Source: Frondihabitans sp. Leaf304
GTDB taxonomy: Bacteria > Actinomycetota > Actinomycetes > Actinomycetales > Microbacteriaceae
Assembly: GCF_001423105.1 (NCBI RefSeq)
Contig: NZ_LMNV01000002.1
Span: 1,027,616 to 1,091,615 of the forward strand
DNA: 64,000 nt
Direction of reading: 5' to 3'
The notes under the pieces are model-generated. The model did not search any database. It had not been told where the DNA came from and was given only the letters and a program-made list of their open reading frames with translations. Numbering within the stretch: position 1 is the stretch's first letter; each line of letters starts with the position of its first letter. Positions 1 through 8,468 of this stretch are shown in pieces. The translations under genes were made by a program, and so were the position numbers.

Positions 1-62
1 CCCACGACACCCGCCGACACCGACCGACCGACCACCGTGAGGTCGGCGCCGCCCGACCAGCC

Positions 63-1781
63 TCAGCGCTGGGTCGCGAGGAGGTCGGCGGCGATGCCGG
101 TGTCTTCCCACCCGCTGCCGCGCGGTTCGAGCAGATTGCCGCTGACGGTGAGCACGCGGATGCGGTCGGCGCCGTTGCCGCCGACGAGCCCCACAGCGAC
201 GTCGTTCGGGCTGCCGAGGTCGGTGGTCTCGCCGCCGACATCGTGCTCGGACACGAGCGAGTCGCCGTCGTCGCTCGTCGACAGGGTGCCGACCGTCAGC
301 TCGTCGACCCAGGTGACCGACACCGGAGTGCCGGCGGGCGGCGTGAGCTGGATCGGCACTCCAAGGCTGACCGGCACCAGGTCGTCGTCGCGCACGATGG
401 CGGCCACGTACAGGTGCGTGGTGCCGTCGGCGTCGAGCAGCAGCGCGATGCGGGTTCCGTCGCGCGAGATCTTGAACGCGGTGAGCTGCTCGTCGGAGGG
501 CAGAGCGCTCTCGATCGGATGGGCGGTCCCGTCGGCCGCGTAGGCGGTCAGCGATTGCGGCGCTCGCTCCTGGGCACTCCAGATGAAGCCGAGGTCGTCG
601 AGAGAGGGGTCGGTGAGGCTGCTCCGGTCGTCGAGCCGGCGTGACGAGCCGTCGTTCCGAGCGACGTAGACGCCCGACGCCGTGCCCACCGCGGCCAGCG
701 TCTGTTTCGTCGACAGTTCGACCGAGGTCGGGTTGAGGCCGACGACCGTCTTCGACAAGCCCGAGATCGGAGAAACGGTGGCCGTGCTGGCGAAGCCGAA
801 CTTGCCGTCGGAGATGACGAGGGGGCGGGCGTCGACCGGCGGGTCGGTGATCGCCTCGGCGCCGGTGTCGTTGGGGATCGAGACGGGCGACCCCTGAACG
901 CTGATGTCGACCGCGCTGACCGTCGAGATCGTGGAGAAGCTCGCGACGAGCTGAGCCCGCATCCGGGCGAGATCGGTCGCGCTGGCGTCGGAGGCCGCGC
1001 TCGTGAGATCGACCTTGGCCGTCCCCGACGAGACGGGCACGACCGAGTCGTCGAGGCGCGTACCCGCGGGGAAGGCCGACGAGACCGCCCCGGAGAGCCA
1101 CGGCGACGGGCCGGCGAGTAGAGCCTCGGCGATGCGGGTGGTGGGAGACGAGCGGGCGAGGAACCAGCGCTCGTCGGGAACGAGATACGTGTGCGTCGGG
1201 TCGAAGAAGTAGAGCGCGTGCGGGCGGAAGACGAGGTCGAAGTTCGCCGTCGACAGCACGATTCCGGCCGGTGCCGAGCTGATGCGCCACTCCCCCGACA
1301 CTTTCTCGAACGCGAAGTCGAGTTGCTGGGCGGTGGTCGGCTGCGATTCGCTGTAGTGGCCGGACGCATCGACCCGGGCGGTGACCTGGATCGTGTAGGT
1401 GCCGGCGTCCTGGCCCGCGCTGGTGAACGCGCCCGAGCCCTGGCGGACGAGCACCCCGGTCTGCGGATTCCACTTCTTCGCCGCGGCCTCCGTCATGTAC
1501 TCGCGTGCCACCTCGTAGTCGCCCTGCGACCCGGTGCCCGCCTCGATGAAGCCGCGGAGGATGCGCTCCTGGTCGCTTCCGGCGACCGGCCCCGACGGGA
1601 GGTATTCGATGTCGCTCTCGATCTTGTTCGTGATGGGGTCGCCGGTCTGAACCCGGCCCGTCGAGGGAATGCTGGCGCACCCGGCGAGCGCGACGAGAGC
1701 CACCATCGAAAGCGCGACGGATCGAAAGACCGAGGAGCGCCGCCTCCGGCCGGAGGGCTCGGACCGGTTGCCACGCGTCAT
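63..1781 (-). CDS. lpqB: Lipoprotein LpqB, MtrAB accessory protein
   Basis: A 572-residue exported lipoprotein. The N-terminus has an Arg-rich n-region (residues 11-20), a hydrophobic core (21-32) and a lipobox LAGC with the lipidated Cys at 35. The middle resembles the GerMN-type domain and the C-terminal half the LpqB beta-propeller-like domain. In actinobacteria LpqB sits outside the membrane and modulates the sensor kinase MtrB. Its start overlaps the mtrB stop by 4 bp (ATGA), so it is the third gene of a translationally coupled mtrA-mtrB-lpqB operon. Identity rests on the lipobox, length and operon position, and is secure. The remaining 62 bp to the left edge lie downstream of its stop; comF is often the next gene in relatives, but too little is visible to call it. 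Confidence 0.95.
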   Translation of the reverse strand: MTRGNRSEPSGRRRRSSVFRSVALSMVALVALAGCASIPSTGRVQTGDPITNKIESDIEYLPSGPVAGSDQERILRGFIEAGTGSQGDYEVAREYMTEAAAKKWNPQTGVLVRQGSGAFTSAGQDAGTYTIQVTARVDASGHYSESQPTTAQQLDFAFEKVSGEWRISSAPAGIVLSTANFDLVFRPHALYFFDPTHTYLVPDERWFLARSSPTTRIAEALLAGPSPWLSGAVSSAFPAGTRLDDSVVPVSSGTAKVDLTSAASDASATDLARMRAQLVASFSTISTVSAVDISVQGSPVSIPNDTGAEAITDPPVDARPLVISDGKFGFASTATVSPISGLSKTVVGLNPTSVELSTKQTLAAVGTASGVYVARNDGSSRRLDDRSSLTDPSLDDLGFIWSAQERAPQSLTAYAADGTAHPIESALPSDEQLTAFKISRDGTRIALLLDADGTTHLYVAAIVRDDDLVPVSLGVPIQLTPPAGTPVSVTWVDELTVGTLSTSDDGDSLVSEHDVGGETTDLGSPNDVAVGLVGGNGADRIRVLTVSGNLLEPRGSGWEDTGIAADLLATQR

Positions 1782-3403
1782 GCCGGTCCTCCCTCGGTGT
1801 CGACGCCCGGCTGGGGAACAGCCAGTGCGATCGGAGACGAGGTGATGGTAACTCCCCGCCGTCGAGGAAGCGTGAGCACGAAGCGAGTGCCGACACCGAG
1901 CTCGGAGGCGACTTCGAGCTGGCCCCCGTGCAGGATCGCGTCTTCCCTGCTGATCGAGAGCCCGAGCCCGGTTCCTCCGATGGTGCGCCGGCGTGACGGG
2001 TCGGCCCGCCAGAAGCGGTCGAATACGCGCTCGGCATGCTCCGCACGAAGCCCGACACCGTGGTCGTCCACAGCGATCGCGACCGCGTCGGCGTCGCTGT
2101 CGATCGTGACAGTGATCGGCCGCCCCTCACCGTGCTCGATGGCGTTGCCGACCAGGTTGCGCAGGATCCGACGGAGCCGTCTCGGATCCGCTTCGGCCTC
2201 GAAGAAACCGCCCCGCGCATTCAGGGTGATCGTGCTCCCGGCTTCTGCGGCCAGTGGCTCGAATTCAGCGAGGCTGTCGGTGACGAGGGTCACGAAGGGC
2301 ACCGGCTCCGTCTCGAGCTCGACCGCACCGGCGTCGAAGCGCGAGATCTCGAGCAGGTCGGCGAGGAGCATCTCGAATCGATCGATCTGGGTGTGCAGCA
2401 GCTCGGCGGTCCGGTGCGAGACGGGGTCGAAGTCGCCGCGATTGCCGTAGAGCACGTCTCCGGCCAGCCGAATGGTGGTGAGCGGCGTGCGCAGCTCGTG
2501 CGACACGTCGGAGACGAACATCTGCTGCATTCGCGACAGGTGGGCCAGCTGTTCGATCTGACGCTGCATGACGTCGGCCATGCCGTTGAACGACCGGCCG
2601 AGGGTCGCCACGACGTCTCGCCCGGCCTCGGGGATCCGCTCTTCGAGGTGCCCGGCCGCGATCAGCTGGCTCGTCTCCGCCGCCTGCCGAATCGGCGCCA
2701 CGACGAGGCGCACGACGACGTAGGTGATGACCGCGATCAGCAGCACCAGGGCGATGGAGCCGATGGCGAGGGTCTGCTTCATGAAGTCGAGAGTCTTCTG
2801 CGCGTCACTCAGGTCGTAAACGAGGTAGAGCTCGTACTGGCCGGCGGTCGGCACCTGCAGGGTCGATCCGACGGCGATGCCGGGGGCGCGACCGGCGCTG
2901 GTGGTGAGCGACACCGGCTGGAAGTGCAGCCGATCGGAGTCGCGCGCCACCGCCGAGCGCATCTCCCGAGAGATGGAGGAGTTCGGAAAGTCGGGGCTCG
3001 CGATGTTCTGAATGGTCTGCGAGGTCGACTGACCCGGGGTGCGGAGGATCGCGATGCTCGTGCCGCCCGGGCTGGAGGTGGAGCTCAGGATCGCACTCTG
3101 CGCCTGGTTCTGCAGGGAGTCGAGCTCGACCTGGTTGTTGTCTTCGGTAGAGGTCGCCGAGTCGAAGATGCCCTGAGCGAGAACGGTCGCGCGCTGCGAC
3201 TCGGACTCGATCTGCGCGCGGCGCTGGTCGTAGACGTTGTTGCCGATCGAGATCGAGATGGAGGCGCCGATAACGGTCACGGCGATGCCCGACAGGATGA
3301 CCGTGATCGCGATGGTGCGGAACTCGAGCGACGACCGCCACAGGCCGAGCACACCCGACGGCCAGCGACGCCAGCTGCCCACGGACGGCAGGCTCAGCCG
3401 CAT
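1778..3403 (-). CDS. mtrB: Sensor histidine kinase MtrB
   Basis: A 541-residue membrane histidine kinase. There is one transmembrane segment at about residues 30-54, an extracytoplasmic sensor region of roughly 150 residues, a second transmembrane segment at about 211-236, then a HAMP linker. The dimerisation/phosphoacceptor motif SHELRTPL has its His at 302. The C-terminal catalytic domain shows an N-box (NLVGNAIEHGEG), a G1 box (DHGVGL) and a G2 box (GTGLGLS). MtrB phosphorylates MtrA and is tied to cell-wall hydrolase expression and division in actinobacteria. It starts 4 bp after the mtrA stop and overlaps lpqB by 4 bp, so all three are co-transcribed and coupled. Length and domain order match the family. 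Confidence 0.97.
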   Translation of the reverse strand: MRLSLPSVGSWRRWPSGVLGLWRSSLEFRTIAITVILSGIAVTVIGASISISIGNNVYDQRRAQIESESQRATVLAQGIFDSATSTEDNNQVELDSLQNQAQSAILSSTSSPGGTSIAILRTPGQSTSQTIQNIASPDFPNSSISREMRSAVARDSDRLHFQPVSLTTSAGRAPGIAVGSTLQVPTAGQYELYLVYDLSDAQKTLDFMKQTLAIGSIALVLLIAVITYVVVRLVVAPIRQAAETSQLIAAGHLEERIPEAGRDVVATLGRSFNGMADVMQRQIEQLAHLSRMQQMFVSDVSHELRTPLTTIRLAGDVLYGNRGDFDPVSHRTAELLHTQIDRFEMLLADLLEISRFDAGAVELETEPVPFVTLVTDSLAEFEPLAAEAGSTITLNARGGFFEAEADPRRLRRILRNLVGNAIEHGEGRPITVTIDSDADAVAIAVDDHGVGLRAEHAERVFDRFWRADPSRRRTIGGTGLGLSISREDAILHGGQLEVASELGVGTRFVLTLPRRRGVTITSSPIALAVPQPGVDTEGGPA

Positions 3404-3407
3404 GGTG

Positions 3408-4097
3408 TTAGGCGGATGCGCCGGCGCGATAGCCGACGCCGCGCACGGTGCTCACGATGCGGGGATTGTCGGGGTCGTGCTCGACCTTGGCGCGGAGCCG
3501 CTGCACGTGCACGTTCACGAGCCGGGTATCGGCCTTGTAGTGGTAGCCCCAGACCTGCTCGAGCAGCATCTCGCGCGTAAAGACCTGCTGCGGTTTGGAG
3601 GCCAACGCGAGCAGGAGCTCGAATTCGAGCGGGGTGAGGTTGATGACCTCGGAGCCGCGGCGGACCTCGTGGGCGGCGACATCGAGGGTGAGGTCGCCGA
3701 CGGCGAGACTCTCGCTGGTGGTCTCGGCGATCGGGCGGAGCCGGGTCTTGATGCGGGCGACCAGCTCCTTGGGGTTGAACGGCTTCACCACGTAGTCGTC
3801 GGCACCGGATTCGAGGCCGCGCACCACGTCGGAGGTGTCGCTCTTTGCCGTCAGCATGATGATGGGGACGCCGCTCTCGGCGCGGATCAGCCGGCACACC
3901 TCGATGCCGTCGATTCCCGGCAGCATCAGGTCGAGGAGAACGAGATCGGGCTGGGCCTCCGAGAAAGCACGGAGAGCGCCCGAACCGTCGGCGCAGAACG
4001 AGGGCTCGAAGCCGTCGGCGCGGAGGACGATGCCGATCATCTCGGCGAGGGCAGGATCGTCATCTACCACGAGGATGCGCGGGTTCATGGTCTCCAC
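3408..4097 (-). CDS. mtrA: DNA-binding response regulator MtrA
   Basis: A 229-residue OmpR-type response regulator. The receiver domain has the acidic pair DDD at 12-14, the phosphoacceptor Asp56 in LLDLMLPG and the conserved Lys in VKPF; the C-terminal winged-helix domain follows from about residue 130. The GTG start at 4097 is preferred over the ATG three codons later, because the resulting METMNPRILVVDDD aligns end to end with mycobacterial MtrA (MDTM...), although the sequence upstream of the GTG shows no good ribosome binding site. MtrA controls cell-wall hydrolases and division genes. It is the first gene of the operon; a -10-like TACTGT lies on the minus strand at 4131-4136 with no clear -35. 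It is divergent from the membrane-protein gene at 4256. Confidence 0.97.
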   Translation of the reverse strand: METMNPRILVVDDDPALAEMIGIVLRADGFEPSFCADGSGALRAFSEAQPDLVLLDLMLPGIDGIEVCRLIRAESGVPIIMLTAKSDTSDVVRGLESGADDYVVKPFNPKELVARIKTRLRPIAETTSESLAVGDLTLDVAAHEVRRGSEVINLTPLEFELLLALASKPQQVFTREMLLEQVWGYHYKADTRLVNVHVQRLRAKVEHDPDNPRIVSTVRGVGYRAGASA

Positions 4098-4255
4098 TTG
4101 TCGGCGGCACCGGTCGGTGCTGATGCGACCACAGTAGCGAACGGCCCCGGGAACGGGCGCGTCCCCCTTCGTGGGACGACTCTGGGAGTACCTCTGGCTG
4201 GTTGTCGGCGGTGTGTGGAATCATTCATGCGACAGCGATGCCGATCCGGGGGAAC

Positions 4256-5572
4256 ATGAGCGAGAACAATCCGTGGGCGACTCCGGGGCGAGATGCCGAC
4301 GAGCGTCGGCCTCAGGATCCAGGCCATGCCGCACCTGCACCGCCGCCCGTCGGCCCGCCCGCGCCGCTCGGCCAGCCCACGTCGTTCGGGCCACCCGCGT
4401 CGTTCGGCCCGCCCCAGCAGTTCGGGCCACCGCAGTCGTTCGGGCCACCCCCGCAGTTCGGGCCACCGCAGTCGTTCGGGCCACCCCCGCAGTTCGGGCC
4501 GCCGCAGTCGTTCGGCCCGCCGCAGGTCGGGCCGCCCCCGGGGTGGGCCCCACCGCCGAAGCCAGGCCTCATTCCGCTCCGCCCTCTGACCCTGGGCGAC
4601 ATGCTCGGTGCCGCCTTCCGCGTGTTCCGACGCAATCCGCGCACGACGTTCGGCACTTCGCTTCTCTTCTCGCTCGTGTCGTTCGTGGTGTCGGCGGCGA
4701 TCACCGCGGGCGTCGCCTACGTGGCGATCGACCGCGTCACGGGTGCCCTGCCGCAGAACCGCGACGCCATCCTTCCCGGCACGGTGGCCGGCGCAATCGG
4801 CGCGCTGCTCGTTCCGCTCTTCCTCACGATCGCGACGCAGGCGATCCTTCAAGGCGTCTTCGTCCTCGAGACGAGCCACCAGGTGGTCGGCGAGAAGATG
4901 CGGCTCGGCGGGCTCCTGCGCCAGGCTCGGGGTCGCATCTGGGCCCTGATCGGCTGGGTCTTTCTACTAATGGCCGCGACGGTGGTCGGGCTCGCCCTCG
5001 TCGGCGGCGTCGTGACGCTGCTCGTGCTGATCGGCAATCCCGCCGGCATCGTGTCGGGCGTGCTCGTCGGCCTCGTCGGGCTGGCCGGCATCGCGGTCGT
5101 CGCCGCCTGGATCGGCACAAAGACGAGTCTCGTGCCGAGCGTCCTCCTTCTCGAACGGCTCCCCCTCCGCGGGGCCATCGCCAGATCGTGGCGATTGACA
5201 CGGCACAGCTTCTGGAAGACCTTCGGCATCATTGCGCTCGTCGCGGTCATCGTGAGCGCGGCGTCGAGCGTCGCAAGCGCCCCCGTCTCGTTCCTGTCGC
5301 AGATCGGCGGCGGGCTGGTCGAGCCCAACGGTTCGGTCGGCGACACGAGCGCGATCGTCACCTACCTCGTGGCCAACCTCGTCGGGCAGCTCATCACCGT
5401 CGTGATCGGGGCGATCGGCGCCGTCGTTCAGGCGTCCACCATCGCGCTGCTCTATATCGACCTGCGCATCCGCCGCGAGGCCCTCGACCTCGAACTCGTC
5501 CGCTACGTCGAGCTGCGCGCCCATGGCACGTCGCAGCTGCCCGACCCGTACCGCACACCCGGAGCCCCGTGA
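4256..5572 (+). CDS. Proline-rich multi-pass membrane protein
   Basis: A 438-residue protein of unknown specific function. Residues 1-100 are hydrophilic and built of FGPP-type repeats (QSFGPPPQFGPP units); the rest is a polytopic membrane domain of about six hydrophobic segments resembling the membrane domain seen in glycerophosphodiester phosphodiesterase-like (YciC/DUF975-like) proteins, which is a family-level impression. An in-frame ATG 18 codons earlier is rejected because the ATG at 4256 follows a GGGGGA ribosome binding site and gives the expected MSENNPW-type start. It begins a tight plus-strand block: its stop overlaps the DUF4129 gene as GTGA, and DUF4350, MoxR and DUF58 follow. 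The cytosolic Pro-rich tail and neighbours suggest an envelope or division-associated membrane complex; this is inference. Confidence 0.85.
   Translation: MSENNPWATPGRDADERRPQDPGHAAPAPPPVGPPAPLGQPTSFGPPASFGPPQQFGPPQSFGPPPQFGPPQSFGPPPQFGPPQSFGPPQVGPPPGWAPPPKPGLIPLRPLTLGDMLGAAFRVFRRNPRTTFGTSLLFSLVSFVVSAAITAGVAYVAIDRVTGALPQNRDAILPGTVAGAIGALLVPLFLTIATQAILQGVFVLETSHQVVGEKMRLGGLLRQARGRIWALIGWVFLLMAATVVGLALVGGVVTLLVLIGNPAGIVSGVLVGLVGLAGIAVVAAWIGTKTSLVPSVLLLERLPLRGAIARSWRLTRHSFWKTFGIIALVAVIVSAASSVASAPVSFLSQIGGGLVEPNGSVGDTSAIVTYLVANLVGQLITVVIGAIGAVVQASTIALLYIDLRIRREALDLELVRYVELRAHGTSQLPDPYRTPGAP
4381..4530 (+). repeat. 36-bp tandem repeats encoding FGPP motifs
   Basis: Inside the N-terminal part of the preceding gene the string cgcagtcgtt recurs at 4431, 4467 and 4503, an exact 36-bp period (12 residues, QSFGPPPQFGPP). 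Shorter 18-bp-like units flank it. Near-identical DNA repeats suggest recent expansion by slippage, so copy number is likely to vary between strains. Confidence 0.9.
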
Positions 5573-6207
5573 GCGCTCCGCTGACCCCGTCGCCCGACGA
5601 GGCCCGCCGACTCCTCCAGGAGGAGCTGGCGAAGGGCGAGTACGCCGCCTCGCGGCCGGGCTTGCTCGACCGGGCGGCCAGCGCGTTCTGGGACTGGGTC
5701 ACCTCGCTGCGCTTCGGGTCGGTCGAAGGAGCGCCGGCGCTGGTGCTCGTCGTGCTCCTCGTCGTCGTCGCGGCGGTGCTCGTCGTGGTCTTCGTCGTCT
5801 ACGGTCTTCCGCGCCTCAACCGCCGAGGCGTCGCCGACGGCGCCCTGTTCGGCGTCGACGACTCCCGCTCGGCCGACGACCTCCGCACCTCGGCGGCGCG
5901 GGCCGCCGCTTCCGGCGATCACGCCCAGGCGATCATCGAGCAGTTCCGCGCGGTGGCGCGTGCCCTCGACGAACGCGACCTGGTGACGACGTCGCCGGGA
6001 ACGACGGCGCACGCGTTCGCAACGCAGGCGGGGGTGCCATTTGCCGCGTTCGCGTCTCGGATCCTCGATTCGTCTCGCGTCTTCGATGAGGTTCGCTACC
6101 TCGACCGGCCCGGCACGGCCACCGACTTCGAGGCGCTGCGGGCTCTCGACGCCGAGCTGGAGGCCGCGACGCCGACTCGACCCGCCTCGACCGAGGTGCT
6201 CGCGTGA
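5569..6207 (+). CDS. DUF4129 domain membrane protein
   Basis: A 212-residue protein with one strong transmembrane segment at about residues 55-85 (LVLVVLLVVVAAVLVVVFVVYGL) and a cytoplasmic C-terminal domain with the features of DUF4129 (ARAAASGDHAQAIIEQFRAVARALDER, then the TTSPGTTAHAFA segment). DUF4129 proteins are typically encoded with MoxR and DUF58 proteins, as here; their biochemical role is not established. The GTG start at 5569 overlaps the upstream stop (GTGA) and its own stop overlaps the next GTG start, so both junctions are translationally coupled. A longer open frame upstream in the same phase is only a shadow of the previous gene. Confidence 0.87.
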   Translation: MSAPLTPSPDEARRLLQEELAKGEYAASRPGLLDRAASAFWDWVTSLRFGSVEGAPALVLVVLLVVVAAVLVVVFVVYGLPRLNRRGVADGALFGVDDSRSADDLRTSAARAAASGDHAQAIIEQFRAVARALDERDLVTTSPGTTAHAFATQAGVPFAAFASRILDSSRVFDEVRYLDRPGTATDFEALRALDAELEAATPTRPASTEVLA

Positions 6208-7406
6208 GCGACACGCTGCTGCGGCCGCGGCGCCCGACGCGGGCTCCCGCCGACGAGGCGCGACGAGCGACCCGACGAGCACGCGTGACGATCGGCGTGG
6301 TCGCGGGCGTCGTCGTCGCCGTCATCGCGGGCGTGTTCGTGCTGGGTCTCGGAGGATCCGGCGGTCAGCCGCTCGGCCCCACGAGCACCCAGCCCGATGG
6401 CGCCAAAGCTCTGGTCAGCGTGTTGCGCGAGCAGGGCGTCCGGGTGGTGACCACCGACTCGCTGGGAGCGACTCGAAAGGCCGCCGCCGCGGATCCTGAG
6501 GGCACCACGGTGTTCGCCTACGACTCGGGGCAGTACCTTCCGGCCGCGTCGTGGAAGGCACTCGCTCCGCTCTCGGCGCACACGATCGTGGTCGACCCGG
6601 GCCAGGCCGCCCTCGACGCGATCGCCCCGGGCGTCAGCGCGGGCCCCGAACTCGACGGCACGCTGTCGCCGCGATGCGATCTTCCCGCGTTGGCAGAGAT
6701 CAGCCGGGTGACCGGGAGCGGCACCGGCTATACGGTCACCTCCGGCGCCTCCGAGACCCTGGGCGCCACCACCTGCCTGCCGGTCTCGGGCGGCAAGGCG
6801 TTCGGGCTCGTGCAGGTGGGTTCGGTCACCATTCTCGGGGCCTCCGCGGCCCTCACGAATCAGAGCATCGTCGACGACGACAACGCCGCTCTCGCGCTCA
6901 CCCTCCTCGGCGACTCGTCCACCCTCGTCTGGTATCAGCCCTCGCTCGCAGATCTGCCGAAGGGCTCGGGCACGCTCGCGTCGCTCACACCCGGCTGGGT
7001 CACCCCCGGCATCGCGCTGCTCGCGGTCGCCGCCATCGCGGCGGGCGTCTGGCGTGGCCGCCGCTTCGGGCCGTTGGTCGTCGAGCGGCTACCCGTCGTG
7101 GTCCGCTCTACCGAGACCACGGAGGGCCGTGCTCGGCTCTACGAGAGATCGTCTGCTCGGGTGCACGCGCTCGACCAGATCCGTATCGGCACCATCGGTC
7201 GGCTCCAAAGGCTGACCGGTTTGTCGCGGTCCTCGACGGTGGACGACGTCGTGTTCCGCGTCGCCGGTCTGATCGGCGCGAACCCGGCCGAAGTCCGGGC
7301 CACGCTCGTCGACACCGTTCCTCGCGACGACAAGCACCTCGTCTCGCTCAGTGACGCCCTCCGCGACCTCGAATCCGCCACGGCTCGCGCGGTGGCCACT
7401 CGATGA
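6204..7406 (+). CDS. DUF4350 domain membrane protein
   Basis: A 400-residue protein. After a basic N-terminus there is a transmembrane helix (about residues 30-50), an extracytoplasmic region that begins with the DUF4350-like segment (PDGAKALVSVLREQGVRVVTTDSL), a second transmembrane segment near residue 265-285, and a cytoplasmic tail of about 110 residues rich in Arg and Ser. DUF4350 domains are class I glutamine-amidotransferase-like folds without known catalytic activity. It starts with GTG overlapping the DUF4129 stop by 4 bp and is followed after 31 bp by moxR, which has its own AGGAG site. The conserved DUF4129-DUF4350-MoxR-DUF58 order suggests a shared envelope function, which is inference. 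Confidence 0.85.
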   Translation: MSDTLLRPRRPTRAPADEARRATRRARVTIGVVAGVVVAVIAGVFVLGLGGSGGQPLGPTSTQPDGAKALVSVLREQGVRVVTTDSLGATRKAAAADPEGTTVFAYDSGQYLPAASWKALAPLSAHTIVVDPGQAALDAIAPGVSAGPELDGTLSPRCDLPALAEISRVTGSGTGYTVTSGASETLGATTCLPVSGGKAFGLVQVGSVTILGASAALTNQSIVDDDNAALALTLLGDSSTLVWYQPSLADLPKGSGTLASLTPGWVTPGIALLAVAAIAAGVWRGRRFGPLVVERLPVVVRSTETTEGRARLYERSSARVHALDQIRIGTIGRLQRLTGLSRSSTVDDVVFRVAGLIGANPAEVRATLVDTVPRDDKHLVSLSDALRDLESATARAVATR

Positions 7407-7437
7407 CTCCCTGTTCCGACCCTAGGAGAGACTCCCT

Positions 7438-8466
7438 ATGACCGACGCTCCCCCGCCCCACGACGCTGCCCAGCCGTTGTCCGCCGACCCGCCCGCGTCC
7501 GATGCTCAGCTGTCGTCCGCCGACCTGCAGCAGGCCTTCTCACGCGTTCGTGACGAGGTCGGCAAGGCCGTCGTCGGGCAAGACGGTGCCGTCTCGGGCC
7601 TGATCGTCACGCTCCTCGCCGGCGGGCACGCACTTCTGGAGGGTGTTCCCGGGGTCGCGAAGACCCTCCTCGTGCGGGCGCTGAGCCACAGCCTGAGTCT
7701 CGACACCACCCGCGTGCAGTTCACCCCCGACCTCATGCCGGGCGACATCACCGGCTCGCTCGTGTACGACTCCAAGGCGGGTGAGTTCGAGTTCCGCTCC
7801 GGACCGGTCTTCACGAACATCCTCCTGGCCGACGAGATCAACCGCACGCCACCCAAGACGCAGTCCGCCCTCCTCGAGGCGATGGAAGAGCGACAGGTCT
7901 CGGTCGACGGCGTCTCGCGGCAGCTGCCGGTGCCGTTCCTCGTCGCCGCGACGATGAACCCGGTCGAATACGAGGGCACCTACACGCTGCCCGAGGCACA
8001 GCTCGACCGGTTCTTGATGAAGCTCACCCTCGACCTCCCGGCTCGCGACGACGAGGTCGAGGTGCTGACCCGCCACGCGGCCGGCTTCTCGCCCCGCGAT
8101 CTCACCGCTGCGGGAGTGGCCCCCGTGCTCGGATCGGCCGAGATCCTCGCGGCTCAGCGGTCGGTTCGCGAGGTCGGCGTGCGACCCGACGTCCTCGGCT
8201 ACATGGTCGATCTGGCCCGCGCCACCCGTGAGAGCCCGTCGGTCAAGATCGGCGTGAGCCCCCGGGGGTCGACGGCGTTGCTCGCGGCGTCGAAGGCCTG
8301 GGCCTGGCTGACCGGCCTCGACCACATCACGCCCGACCACGTGCAGGCAATGGCTCTGCCGGTGCTGCGTCACCGTCTCCAGCTCCGACCCGAGGCAGAG
8401 CTCGAGGGTGTCGACGCCGACGGGATCCTCCGCTCCGTGCTCCAGACCGTTCGCGTGCCGCTGTAA
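7438..8466 (+). CDS. MoxR-family AAA+ ATPase
   Basis: A 342-residue AAA+ ATPase of the MoxR subfamily. The Walker A motif is GVPGVAKT, Walker B is ILLADEINRTPPKTQ, and the sensor region (VAATMNPVEYEGTY..PEAQLDRF) follows, then the helical lid domain. MoxR ATPases act as chaperones that assemble or mature partner proteins, usually together with a DUF58/VWA-type protein, which is the next gene only 2 bp downstream. The start follows an AGGAGA ribosome binding site. The first ~25 residues are Pro/Ala-rich and probably disordered. Length is normal for the family and the motifs are intact, so it should be an active ATPase. Confidence 0.95.
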   Translation: MTDAPPPHDAAQPLSADPPASDAQLSSADLQQAFSRVRDEVGKAVVGQDGAVSGLIVTLLAGGHALLEGVPGVAKTLLVRALSHSLSLDTTRVQFTPDLMPGDITGSLVYDSKAGEFEFRSGPVFTNILLADEINRTPPKTQSALLEAMEERQVSVDGVSRQLPVPFLVAATMNPVEYEGTYTLPEAQLDRFLMKLTLDLPARDDEVEVLTRHAAGFSPRDLTAAGVAPVLGSAEILAAQRSVREVGVRPDVLGYMVDLARATRESPSVKIGVSPRGSTALLAASKAWAWLTGLDHITPDHVQAMALPVLRHRLQLRPEAELEGVDADGILRSVLQTVRVPL

Positions 8467-8468
8467 CC

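Noticed and set aside
1-62. Start of comF downstream of lpqB
   Set aside because: Only 62 bp are visible and no start codon with a convincing N-terminal sequence could be chosen.
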